Part shown: piece by piece, positions 54,987-62,627 of the stretch
Numbering within the stretch: the stretch's first letter is position 1
How the letters are laid out: every line of letters begins with the position of its first letter
Assembly (NCBI GenBank): GCA_026707405.1
Contig: JAPOWW010000004.1
Location: forward strand, 401,181 to 465,180
Reading direction: 5' to 3'
Source of the DNA: Chloroflexota bacterium
GTDB taxonomy: Bacteria; Chloroflexota; UBA11872; VXNJ01
Length of the DNA: 64,000 bases
Program-made: the position numbers and the translations under genes
Notes under the pieces: generated by a model
The model's input: only the letters and a program-made list of their open reading frames with translations
What the model was told of the DNA's origin: nothing
The model's database searches: none

Positions 54987-56864
54987 GTGTCGTGGAAGCG
55001 GCTTTCAGAGAACCTTTACGTGTGGTCGGACACGTGCAACGTGTACTGCGTCAAGGACGGCGAGCACGGCCTGCTGATCGACGCGGGCTCCGGCGCGGTC
55101 GTGGAGCACATCGAAGAGATCGGCGTGCGGCAAATCGACTGGGTGCTGCACACACACCATCACCGCGACCAGTGCTGGGGGACGGGCAGGCTGCGTGAGG
55201 CCGGAGCCAAGGTCGCGGTTCCCGAGCACGAGCGCTACCTGTTTGAGGACGTAGAGCTTTTCTGGCGACACAAGCGGCTCTACAGCAACTACAACGACCG
55301 AAACACCTTCTTCTCGGTCGGCAAGGATATGCCGATTGACGAGTCGCTGCTCGATTACGAGACGTTCACCTGGCGCGGACTTGATCTGGAGATCCTCCCG
55401 GCAAAAGGCCACACGCATGGAAGCAGCATGTTTGTCGGTGAGATCGACGGACGGGAAGTCGCGTTCACGGGCGATCTCATCGGGGCCGGAGGCGTGTTGT
55501 ATCAGTATCACGCGATGGAGTACGGATACGGCGACCAGGCAGGCGCGCTGTTCACGTTGCAGTCCTGCCAGGCCTTGCGCAAGCGCGCGCCGCAACTCGC
55601 GCTGCCGTCCCATGGGGAGGTCATCACCGATCCGGTCGGAGACTGCCTTCGCCTCGAGGAGCGCCTGATGAATCTTGCGCGTCTTGGCGGGGCGATGCGG
55701 ATCTTTGGATCGATCGGCGATCACGGCCTCGACTTTCTTCCCGACCCTCGATTCATTCAGCTTTCTCGACACCTCCTGTGGAGCGGCCCTCAGGCTTGCT
55801 CGAACTTCTACGTAGTGCTGTCCGAGTCCGGCAAGGCGTTCTTCCTCGACTATGGGCATTCGTACTACGCGCACATGAGTACCGGCTCGGATCGTGAAGA
55901 CAGCGACACGATGCGCTTCGTCGTGCACCACCTCGACGAGCTGCGCGAGTCCTACGGCGTGAAGAAGATCGACGTAGTCATGAACAGCCACATACACGAC
56001 GACCACACCGTAGGTGTCCCCTATCTGGTCCGGCATGAAGGCACCCAGGTCTGGGCGCTGGAGGAAGTGGCTCAGGTGCTGGAAGACCCGGCCGCCTGGT
56101 GCAGCACGCCCTGCACTCTCAAAAAGCCCATTCCCGTCAGCCGCAAATTCAAGGACGGCGACCGCTTCCACTGGGAGGAGTACGAGTTTGAGATTTACCA
56201 CGCGCCGGGGCAGACCGAGTTTCACATGCTTCTGGCCACGGTAGTCGACGGTCAGAAGATCATGTTCACCGGCGACAACGTGTTCAAGGCGGAGGCTCCC
56301 GGAGTCACGGGCGGGCTGACAGACCAGATTTACCAGACCACGGTTCTAAGGAACAGCTTCCAGCTCTGGATGCATCGAAAGTGCGCCGACCTCATGGAGA
56401 GCATCGCCCCCGACGTGGTCTGCCCGGGTCACCGCGACGTGATGCCCTGGGACGCCCGTAAGACCTTCGAATATCGAGACTTCATCGCCCGCAAGGAGCG
56501 CGTGGTGCGCGCGCTGGTGGACGATCCGGCCGACCACTACGTGGACTTGTGGTGGGCGCGCCTGCTTCCCTATGACGGATATGCCGCGCCGGGAGAGTCC
56601 AACGACTATCGCCTGCTGCTGCGCAACAACCTCGGCCGGGACGCCGTATTCGAGGCTCGTCTATCGCCGCCGGAGGGATGGCAAACCTCGGGCGAGTTCG
56701 CCGAAATCCGGCTCGCCGACGAGGCGCGGGGCGAGCTCCTTCTGACGGCTACCGCGCCCGACGAGCCGCGGGTCCGCCAACTGCTGACCGTCGAGATTCG
56801 AATCGACGGCCAAACGCAAGGACCGGTCACCGAGGCGCTGGTGACGGTTACCGCTGGAGGCTGA
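54987..56864 (+). CDS. tandem metallo-beta-lactamase-fold hydrolase
   Basis: 625 residues with two MBL-fold modules. Module 1 (about 1-230) has VLHTHHHRDQ, where the last histidine of HxHxDH is Gln62, then KGHTHGSSM and FTGDLIGAGG. Module 2 (about 265-500) has the full NSHIHDDHTVG, APGQTEFHM, FTGDNVF and CPGHRDVM. A C-terminal beta segment (about 540-625) reads like a carbohydrate- or filamin-type fold. The substrate is unknown. GTG 54987 has GGGAGGG 6 bp upstream. GC returns to the level of the chromosome here. Confidence 0.84.
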   Translation: MSWKRLSENLYVWSDTCNVYCVKDGEHGLLIDAGSGAVVEHIEEIGVRQIDWVLHTHHHRDQCWGTGRLREAGAKVAVPEHERYLFEDVELFWRHKRLYSNYNDRNTFFSVGKDMPIDESLLDYETFTWRGLDLEILPAKGHTHGSSMFVGEIDGREVAFTGDLIGAGGVLYQYHAMEYGYGDQAGALFTLQSCQALRKRAPQLALPSHGEVITDPVGDCLRLEERLMNLARLGGAMRIFGSIGDHGLDFLPDPRFIQLSRHLLWSGPQACSNFYVVLSESGKAFFLDYGHSYYAHMSTGSDREDSDTMRFVVHHLDELRESYGVKKIDVVMNSHIHDDHTVGVPYLVRHEGTQVWALEEVAQVLEDPAAWCSTPCTLKKPIPVSRKFKDGDRFHWEEYEFEIYHAPGQTEFHMLLATVVDGQKIMFTGDNVFKAEAPGVTGGLTDQIYQTTVLRNSFQLWMHRKCADLMESIAPDVVCPGHRDVMPWDARKTFEYRDFIARKERVVRALVDDPADHYVDLWWARLLPYDGYAAPGESNDYRLLLRNNLGRDAVFEARLSPPEGWQTSGEFAEIRLADEARGELLLTATAPDEPRVRQLLTVEIRIDGQTQGPVTEALVTVTAGG

Positions 56865-57022
56865 TCACCGGAGCTGACAGCTTTCGACCGGCTAATCTCG
56901 TTTTGTCGAGACTTGCTCCGCGAACTCTTCGAGTCGGCATTTCATATCTAAGTCCGGTCTATCCAGCGGCTTCGCTTTAGACTGAGCTGGACCACTCGAG
57001 TCACGGCCGGATGGAGGCGACG

Positions 57023-57802
57023 ATGCGCAGAAACTCAATCAAACGCCGGTTGCTCGCCGGCGAGACGGTGATCGGAACGATGGTCCAGGAGGTCACCAAC
57101 CCATCGATTGCTCAGATCCTCAACGCCGTGGGGTTCGACTTCTTCATGCTCGACATGGAACACGGCTCCTTCAGCCTAGAGACGGCGGCGCAGATTCTGC
57201 GCGTGGGACGGATCCTCGATATGTGCCCGCTGGTTCGGGTGCGAAGTCCTGAGTACGACTTGATCTCGGCCCCGCTCGACCACGGCGCCATGGGCGTCAT
57301 GCTTCCGAGGGTTGAAAATCGCAGCGAAGTCGAAACGCTGGTTCAGGCGGTCAAGTACCCGCCGGTCGGCAGTCGCGGTTGCTCCTCCGACGCGCCCCAT
57401 TCCGAATATCGCTTCGGCTCACTGGCGGAGTTTGTCGATACCAATAACGACGACACGCTGGTCATCGCGCAGATCGAACGCCGGGAAGCCATAGACCGCA
57501 TCGACGAGCTTCTGTCGACTCCGGGAGTCGACGTCGCGTTGGTCGGCTCCGAAGACCTGTCCGTTTCTCTGGGAGTCCCCGGCGAGACTCAATCGCCGCC
57601 GGTCGTTGAGGCAATCGATACGGTCGTGGCGGCCGCCGAACGGCACAACGTGGTGTCGGCTATCCATCTCGGCAGCGTCGAGTCCCTGCAAGGCTGGGCC
57701 GCGAAGGGAATGCGGATGCTGATGTACGGCTCGGACCTTCAGTTTCTGATGGAGTCCAGCGAACAGGGTCTGAACAGACTACGGGCGTCGCTGGCCGGCT
57801 GA
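57023..57802 (+). CDS. HpcH/HpaI family aldolase
   Basis: A metal-dependent class II aldolase of 259 residues for 2-keto-3-deoxy or hydroxy acids. Family segments: IGTMVQEVTNPSIAQILNAVGFDFFMLDMEHG (metal-site Glu/Asp), VRVRSPEYDLISAPLDHGAMGVMLPRVEN, and VGSEDLSVSLGVPG. ATG 57023 has GGAGG (57013-57017) 5 bp upstream. ATG 57011 is in frame but lies on that ribosome site. The substrate is unknown. Confidence 0.9.
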   Translation: MRRNSIKRRLLAGETVIGTMVQEVTNPSIAQILNAVGFDFFMLDMEHGSFSLETAAQILRVGRILDMCPLVRVRSPEYDLISAPLDHGAMGVMLPRVENRSEVETLVQAVKYPPVGSRGCSSDAPHSEYRFGSLAEFVDTNNDDTLVIAQIERREAIDRIDELLSTPGVDVALVGSEDLSVSLGVPGETQSPPVVEAIDTVVAAAERHNVVSAIHLGSVESLQGWAAKGMRMLMYGSDLQFLMESSEQGLNRLRASLAG

Positions 57803-57848
57803 TCTATCCGCGACTAAACGCTTAGAAAAGGTGACGCGATTCAGCCGG

Positions 57849-58778
57849 CTATACCGCCGCCGGCTCCCTGTTCAGCATTCCCGCATACCGCCTGGCCTGA
57901 GATACGAAGTCGAATCCGACCATCTCGCTGAATCCCTCACGCAGGCGCAGATAGACTGGACCCGGCGGCTCGGCCGAGAGAGGGTGTCCGTTTACGGTGC
58001 GGACGGGCAGCATTACGACCGACGTGGCGCTGAAGAAGGCTTCGTCTGCGTTGATCACGTCGTACGGTTCGATATTCCGTTCCTCGAACGGAACTCCAAT
58101 GCGCTCGGCAACGTCGATGATCCCGCCGCGCGTGATGCCCAGGAGAATATTTCGCGGCTCCGGCGATATCAGCACGCCGTCCTTGATCATCATGAAGTTC
58201 GAGCCTGTGCCCTCGGTGATGAAGCCGTCCTCGTCGGTCAGCAACGCCCACGCGTCGGGCGAGACCTGTTTGGCCTGCACGTCGGCGATCCTGTAGTACA
58301 GCCTGCTTGTGTTCTTGATCTTGGGATCGATCAGGCGCGCAGGCACGGACTGCTGCGTGGGTATCACTGCGTCTAGGCCCTCGTCGTAGAAATGGGCGCG
58401 CTCGGCCAATACGCCGGCCAGCGACCGAACGTAGATGAGAACCGACGGCCTGCCCTCGGTTCCGTTGGATATGTAGTGATTGATCCAGAAGTCGTCATCG
58501 GGTCCGAAGTGATGGAGGTTTCGTTCGATCGTCTCGAACGTGGCTGCTTCCAGCTCTTCAGGAGTCATGCCCGAATCGATCTGGGCGCATCTCAAAGAGG
58601 CGTGCAGGCGCTCCAGGTGGCTCTTCGGTCCCGTCAGGCGAAATGGTTCGTGATTGAAGGTGCGTGTCACCTCGAACACCATGTGCCCTGAGCCGACGCC
58701 CGAGTCGAAGATCGATAGCGACGCCTCCGATTCCGGTACGAAGTCCCCGCTCTTGTAGACAAGGCGCTCGTCGGTCAT
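57849..58778 (-). CDS. class IV aminotransferase (branched-chain/D-amino-acid type)
   Basis: PLP fold-type IV, 309 residues. SIFDSGVGSGHMVFEVTRTFNHEPF is the N-terminal domain opening. The PLP lysine is in PKIKNTSRLYY (about 163). The cofactor-binding EDGFITEGTGSNFMMIKDG and GITRGGIIDVAERIG follow. The substrate may be a branched-chain or D-amino acid or an amine; motifs do not settle which. It is tail-to-tail with the HpcH gene. Confidence 0.87.
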   Translation of the reverse strand: MTDERLVYKSGDFVPESEASLSIFDSGVGSGHMVFEVTRTFNHEPFRLTGPKSHLERLHASLRCAQIDSGMTPEELEAATFETIERNLHHFGPDDDFWINHYISNGTEGRPSVLIYVRSLAGVLAERAHFYDEGLDAVIPTQQSVPARLIDPKIKNTSRLYYRIADVQAKQVSPDAWALLTDEDGFITEGTGSNFMMIKDGVLISPEPRNILLGITRGGIIDVAERIGVPFEERNIEPYDVINADEAFFSATSVVMLPVRTVNGHPLSAEPPGPVYLRLREGFSEMVGFDFVSQARRYAGMLNREPAAV

Positions 58779-59196
58779 CTCAATCCTCCCGGCTAAGCCC
58801 CGGACCGTAACCAGATTCTAGTCGCCTCCGAGATTTGCCTGGACGCAGTCCTTCAGGCTGTCGAGACAAGAGGCCATCTTCTACCGTCATGCCGCCTTCT
58901 TCATTCCGGTCTTCATCTGGAATCCAGAGTCCAGTCCTTCATCCCCTCTCCCCCACGTGGGAGAGGGTTGGGGTGAGGGGGCACAATCCCCCAACCGTCA
59001 TACCGCATTCGACATTCCGGACTTGATCCGGAATCCAGAGGCTGGAAGAGCGCGTTGCCGGATTCCAACCCCGTCTCAAGTATCCGGCGACCATTTAGGG
59101 GAACGACGAACAGGGCGCTGTCCACTCGCCATTAAGGGCGCAGCGTTAACGCTAGACCGAACGAACTCCCCTAACCAGACTGCGCCGACTTCCGGG
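58779..59196. other. 418-bp intergenic region with repeats
   Basis: It holds two 47-bp near-copies (58883-58929 and 58994-59040) and one large inverted repeat between them (58944-58967). I see no gene, RNA or promoter beyond these. Confidence 0.6.
58883..59040. repeat. two copies of a 47-bp intergenic repeat around a hairpin
   Basis: Each copy starts ACCGTCAT and ends TGGAATCCAGAG or CGGAATCCAGAG (58883-58929; 58994-59040). They differ at a handful of positions. Between them CCCTCTCCC (58944-58952) and GGGAGAGGG (58959-58967) form a 9-bp stem. Such units recur in many bacterial genomes as small palindromic repeats. Confidence 0.75.
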
Positions 59197-59892
59197 CTAA
59201 GGCTGCTCCAGCGTCGCGGTTGAGAAGATCACGTGGAACGGCACGCAGTAGATGATCACGCTCTTGTAGTCGTCCACGTTGATCGAGTCCATGATCTCGT
59301 AGTTCTGGTTCCCGATATTCCCCTTCAGCGGCCCCAGGTCGACGTAGTCGCCCAGGTCGCCGTCAAGTGCGGGCGTTGGATTCGACGACAGCAGCACGCT
59401 CAGCGCCGGTCCGTTCGTCACGTTGAAATTCTCGAACCGCAGGATTGTGCGGCCATCCGGCAGTCGGAACACCTTTGCCTCGCCCGAACCTTGGTGAAAT
59501 CTGTCGGCGTCCATGAAGTTCCCCGTCAGGATTGCCACGGGTTCCGCTGGGTCCGGCATCGGGTCTTCCATCGGCTTATCGGGCATCATCGCGGCGGCGG
59601 TCATCACCTTCTCCTGCACCGCCTCGCGGTCTTCCATCGAAAGATCCGCGAGTTCCGCCTCCGAGGGTATGGCCGCGTCGAACTCGGCTCGCAGGTCGCT
59701 CATTTCTTCGGTAGTCATGTCCGCCATCTCGCCCTCGCTCGGCATCTCGAACGGGAACGCCTCGTCGACCACTCTGTCGATGAAGAGCGGTGAAATAAGC
59801 CACCATGCTAGTGCCGCCCCGGCGATCGCGACCACGGCCCCGGCCGGGATCAGGATGCGTAGGTGCTTCAAAGCCAACTGCTTTATAGCCAT
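59197..59892 (-). CDS. DM13-domain protein, membrane anchored
   Basis: 231 residues. Residues about 12-35 are a single membrane anchor. Residues 45-120 are an acidic, Met-rich linker (MADMTTEEMSDLRAEFDAAI and MMPDKPMEDPMPDPAEP). The DM13 domain fills about 122-228: LTGNFMDADRFHQGSGEAKV, LRFENFNVTNGPALSVLLSS and the conserved cysteine in SVIIYCVPFHVIFSTA. DM13 is proposed as a cytochrome b561-like redox partner module. The soluble part should face outside. Confidence 0.85.
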   Translation of the reverse strand: MAIKQLALKHLRILIPAGAVVAIAGAALAWWLISPLFIDRVVDEAFPFEMPSEGEMADMTTEEMSDLRAEFDAAIPSEAELADLSMEDREAVQEKVMTAAAMMPDKPMEDPMPDPAEPVAILTGNFMDADRFHQGSGEAKVFRLPDGRTILRFENFNVTNGPALSVLLSSNPTPALDGDLGDYVDLGPLKGNIGNQNYEIMDSINVDDYKSVIIYCVPFHVIFSTATLEQP

Positions 59893-60155
59893 ATCATCTT
59901 CCTGGAAAGTAATACGGTGCGAATCAGCATTCAGATTTGGCAGACAGGGTACTCAATTCGGGGTATTGCGGTCTTTAATCGCTCTGACCAAGTCGACAAC
60001 CTAGTCACCTCCGCCGCGCAACGCCGCGCCGCAAACTCTCTTTAGCGATGATACATCTGGACTTCATGAACGTCCCAAGTGCATTTTGCGGCCTGGCGGG
60101 AACCGGCGGACGTAAAGGCCCGTGGACTCCCGGCGCGCTCACGTATATTTAGACC

Positions 60156-60713
60156 ATGACCTCATCAACCGTCGCAGCGTTCCTCGGACTGCTCACTCTG
60201 CCCGCCATGCTGCTGATAGCGGCGGCGGTCGTTATCGCTGTCGGCGCTCGCGTGTCGCCGCGCCTTTCCGATGCTCGTGCGTGGCTGGTCCGCGAGTTCG
60301 GAGCCAACGCAGTTGCCATGGCCTGGGTTGTGAGCCTGGTCGCGACTTCCGGGAGCCTCTACTTCTCGGAAGGGGCCGGATTCGTTCCCTGCGAGCTTTG
60401 CTGGTATCAGCGTGTAACGATGTATCCGCTCGTCGTCGTCCTCGGAGTTGCGGCCTTCCGAAATAGCAGGCTGGTCCGGTGGTACGCGGTTCCGTTCGCC
60501 GGCGTGGGCGCGCTCGTGGCGATATACCACTACGCGTTGCAACGTGTGCCCGCGCTCGATACCGGGACCTGCGCCCCGGAAGCCCCGTGCACTCTGACGT
60601 GGGTCAACGAGTTTGGGTTCATCAGCATTCCGCTTATGGCCCTCACGGCGTTTGGGGCTATTCTGGTTCTGTTGCTCGTATTCCATCGTCAACCCTTGGA
60701 CTCGTCATCGTGA
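60156..60713 (+). CDS. disulfide bond formation protein (DsbB/BdbC type)
   Basis: 185 residues with four or five membrane segments. The redox pair CELCWYQR (CxxC) follows the first core helix, and a second pair lies in CAPEAPCTLTWVNEFGF. It passes electrons from a thioredoxin-like oxidase to quinone. An additional helix at the N terminus precedes the usual DsbB core. It overlaps the next gene (GTGA), which encodes its likely partner. Confidence 0.88.
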   Translation: MTSSTVAAFLGLLTLPAMLLIAAAVVIAVGARVSPRLSDARAWLVREFGANAVAMAWVVSLVATSGSLYFSEGAGFVPCELCWYQRVTMYPLVVVLGVAAFRNSRLVRWYAVPFAGVGALVAIYHYALQRVPALDTGTCAPEAPCTLTWVNEFGFISIPLMALTAFGAILVLLLVFHRQPLDSSS

Positions 60714-61321
60714 ACACTCGAAACCGAAATCTGCTCGTCGCCGTCGGGCTTGTCGTGGCGATAGCCGCCGTGCTGGCCGTCCTCATTAACCGCGGCTCGG
60801 ATCAGGGCGATGCCTCAAATCAGACCGCTCAGGGGAGTCCTCGGATCACAGGCGAAAGCCTCGCCGCCTATGATCGGGGAACGCGCGACGGTGCAATAGA
60901 CAGGCAGGCGCCGGAAGTGCGCGGCGTTGACTTCAACGGCCGCTCCGTAGCCATCGTCAACGACGGGCGGCCCAAGGTGATCGTCTTCCTCGCCCACTGG
61001 TGTCCCCACTGCCAGGCCGAGGTGCCGTGGGTGCAGGCCTGGGTCGCAAGCGGCGCAAAGCCCGATGGCGTGGACCTCTACGCGGTTCCAACCTGGATCG
61101 ACTCAGGGCGGCCTAACTACCCGCCCGAGACATGGCTCGAACGTGAAGGCTGGTCGTCTCCCGTGCTGGTCGACTCAAACGACGCGGTGGCCGACGCGTA
61201 CGGCGTCCGCGGCGTGCCCTTCTGGGTGTTCATGCGATCTGACGGAACGGTCGCGCTTCGTCTCTCCGGCGGAATCAGTGAGCAGGAATTGACCCACATC
61301 TCCGAGGCGCTGCTGCGCTAG
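60710..61321 (+). CDS. thioredoxin-fold oxidoreductase (DsbA/TlpA-like)
   Basis: 203 residues. One N-terminal membrane anchor (about 6-27) puts the domain outside. FLAHWCPHCQAEVPWVQAW has the active CPHC (DsbA-like spacing His), and cis-proline is in YGVRGVPFWVFMRSDG. GTG 60710 overlaps the dsbB-like stop (GTGA), fixing this start; a longer in-frame read-through into the dsbB gene is not meaningful. Together they form a disulfide-forming pair. Confidence 0.9.
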   Translation: MNTRNRNLLVAVGLVVAIAAVLAVLINRGSDQGDASNQTAQGSPRITGESLAAYDRGTRDGAIDRQAPEVRGVDFNGRSVAIVNDGRPKVIVFLAHWCPHCQAEVPWVQAWVASGAKPDGVDLYAVPTWIDSGRPNYPPETWLEREGWSSPVLVDSNDAVADAYGVRGVPFWVFMRSDGTVALRLSGGISEQELTHISEALLR

Positions 61322-61392
61322 GAGGCTACTTTCCGCCGCCCCTGATACACGCGCGGATTCGTGCCCGTCACTCCGCCCCGTCCCCAATCGTC

Positions 61393-61412
61393 ATTCCCGT
61401 GAAAACGGGAAT
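61393..61412. repeat. palindromic intergenic repeat
   Basis: ATTCCCGT-GAAA-ACGGGAAT (61393-61412) is an 8-bp stem with a GAAA loop between two convergent genes. It may end transcription in both directions, though no T-run follows. Confidence 0.6.
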
Positions 61413-61447
61413 CCCCACCTTGTCTTTCACCGAGCGTGAATTCGCGT

Positions 61448-62530
61448 CTAGTTAAGGTCCGATAGCCGCGGCATGACCTCTTCGGCCAGAAGCGTCATCG
61501 AATGCGTCCATTGCTCTCTGGGCTGCCATTCGTGCCCCATGGCTAGCAGCGTTCCAAAGCCGCCCAGTTCCTCATAAAGGTTGCGAAGCTGTTCTGCGAC
61601 TTCGTCCGGATCGCCCACGATCCACACGTTGTCCATCATGTATTCGGCGGTCACCGCCGAATCCGGCGTCTCGGGATCGACCTTGGTCAGATCGAGCAGG
61701 CGCGACTTCGAGAGCAGCGTTTGGAAGTAGCCGCGAAAGTCGCGGGCCAGTGTTCCGTTAAGCGCCTCGTCCCGCGCCTGTTCGGTGGAGTCGGCGACAT
61801 AGACGTCGCGGGCTACCCGCCACAGGCTGCGGTCCGCACTCACGCCGGCGCTGGCGGCCCCTTCCTCGACCGACTCCCAATGGCTCTTCAATACCCGCGA
61901 CGGCACGATGTTGATGCTCATCGGAATATAGCCGCGCTCTCCGGCTAGCACCAGCGTGTCGGAAGACAGCGACACGCCCGCGACGCCGATAGGCGGATGC
62001 GGGCGCTGGTATGGACGCATGTGAATGCCCAGTCCGATGTCATCCTCCGGTTCCGGGATTACGAAGTCCCAGAATTTGTTCTTGTAGTGGCCGGGTTTGG
62101 GGTCGGTCCAGATTTCCAGCACCAGCTCGAGAGCCTCGCGAGACATCGTCCGGTGGTCGCCGGTCCTGGGATCGAAACCGAAAACGGTGAAGTCGCCGGG
62201 AAATCCGCCCGAGCCGACGCCCCAGTAGAAGCGTCCCTTCGCCATCTGATCGAGCTGCGCGATGCGGTGGGCAATCAGGAACGGGTTGTGATTCGGCATG
62301 CACGAAACCCCGGTCCCGAATTTGATCTGCTGCGTAATGGGTAATGCGGCGGCAATGATGAGATCGGGCGCCGGGATGTTCTCCCACTCGGCGGTGAAGT
62401 GCTCGCCGATCCATGCTTCCTTGTATCCAAGCTCGTCGAGCGTGACCAGCTGTTGGATGTCGTCCTCGACGGTCTGCGCGAAATCGCTGCCTGGCGGATG
62501 CAGCGGCATGGTGAAGAAGCCCAATTCCAT
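61448..62530 (-). CDS. LLM class flavin-dependent oxidoreductase
   Basis: A luciferase-like monooxygenase of 360 residues that uses FMN or F420. MELGFFTMPLHPPGSDFAQTV opens it; GYKEAWIGEHFTAEWENIPAPDLIIAAAL and GTGVSCMPNHNPFLIAHRIAQLDQMAKGRFYWGVGSGGFPGDFTVFG are the LLM barrel marks. VWIVGDPDEVAEQL near the end is usual. The substrate is unknown. It is tail-to-tail with the thioredoxin-fold gene. Confidence 0.9.
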   Translation of the reverse strand: MELGFFTMPLHPPGSDFAQTVEDDIQQLVTLDELGYKEAWIGEHFTAEWENIPAPDLIIAAALPITQQIKFGTGVSCMPNHNPFLIAHRIAQLDQMAKGRFYWGVGSGGFPGDFTVFGFDPRTGDHRTMSREALELVLEIWTDPKPGHYKNKFWDFVIPEPEDDIGLGIHMRPYQRPHPPIGVAGVSLSSDTLVLAGERGYIPMSINIVPSRVLKSHWESVEEGAASAGVSADRSLWRVARDVYVADSTEQARDEALNGTLARDFRGYFQTLLSKSRLLDLTKVDPETPDSAVTAEYMMDNVWIVGDPDEVAEQLRNLYEELGGFGTLLAMGHEWQPREQWTHSMTLLAEEVMPRLSDLN

Positions 62531-62627
62531 CAGCGCGCCCCCATTCGGTCGACCTTTTCCCTACTCCGCATATTTACGATTCAAAGGTCCGGCAGGTTAT
62601 AGCACGCCGCCGCCGCTCGGCGAATGG

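Noticed and set aside
55005-56225. 406-codon open frame on the minus strand
   Set aside because: It is antisense to the tandem MBL gene and shows no recognisable motif.
60479-60709. N-terminal extension of the thioredoxin-fold protein
   Set aside because: It would overlap the DsbB-type gene by 235 bp with non-conserved, Arg-rich sequence; GTG 60710 in a GTGA overlap leads directly to a normal membrane anchor.
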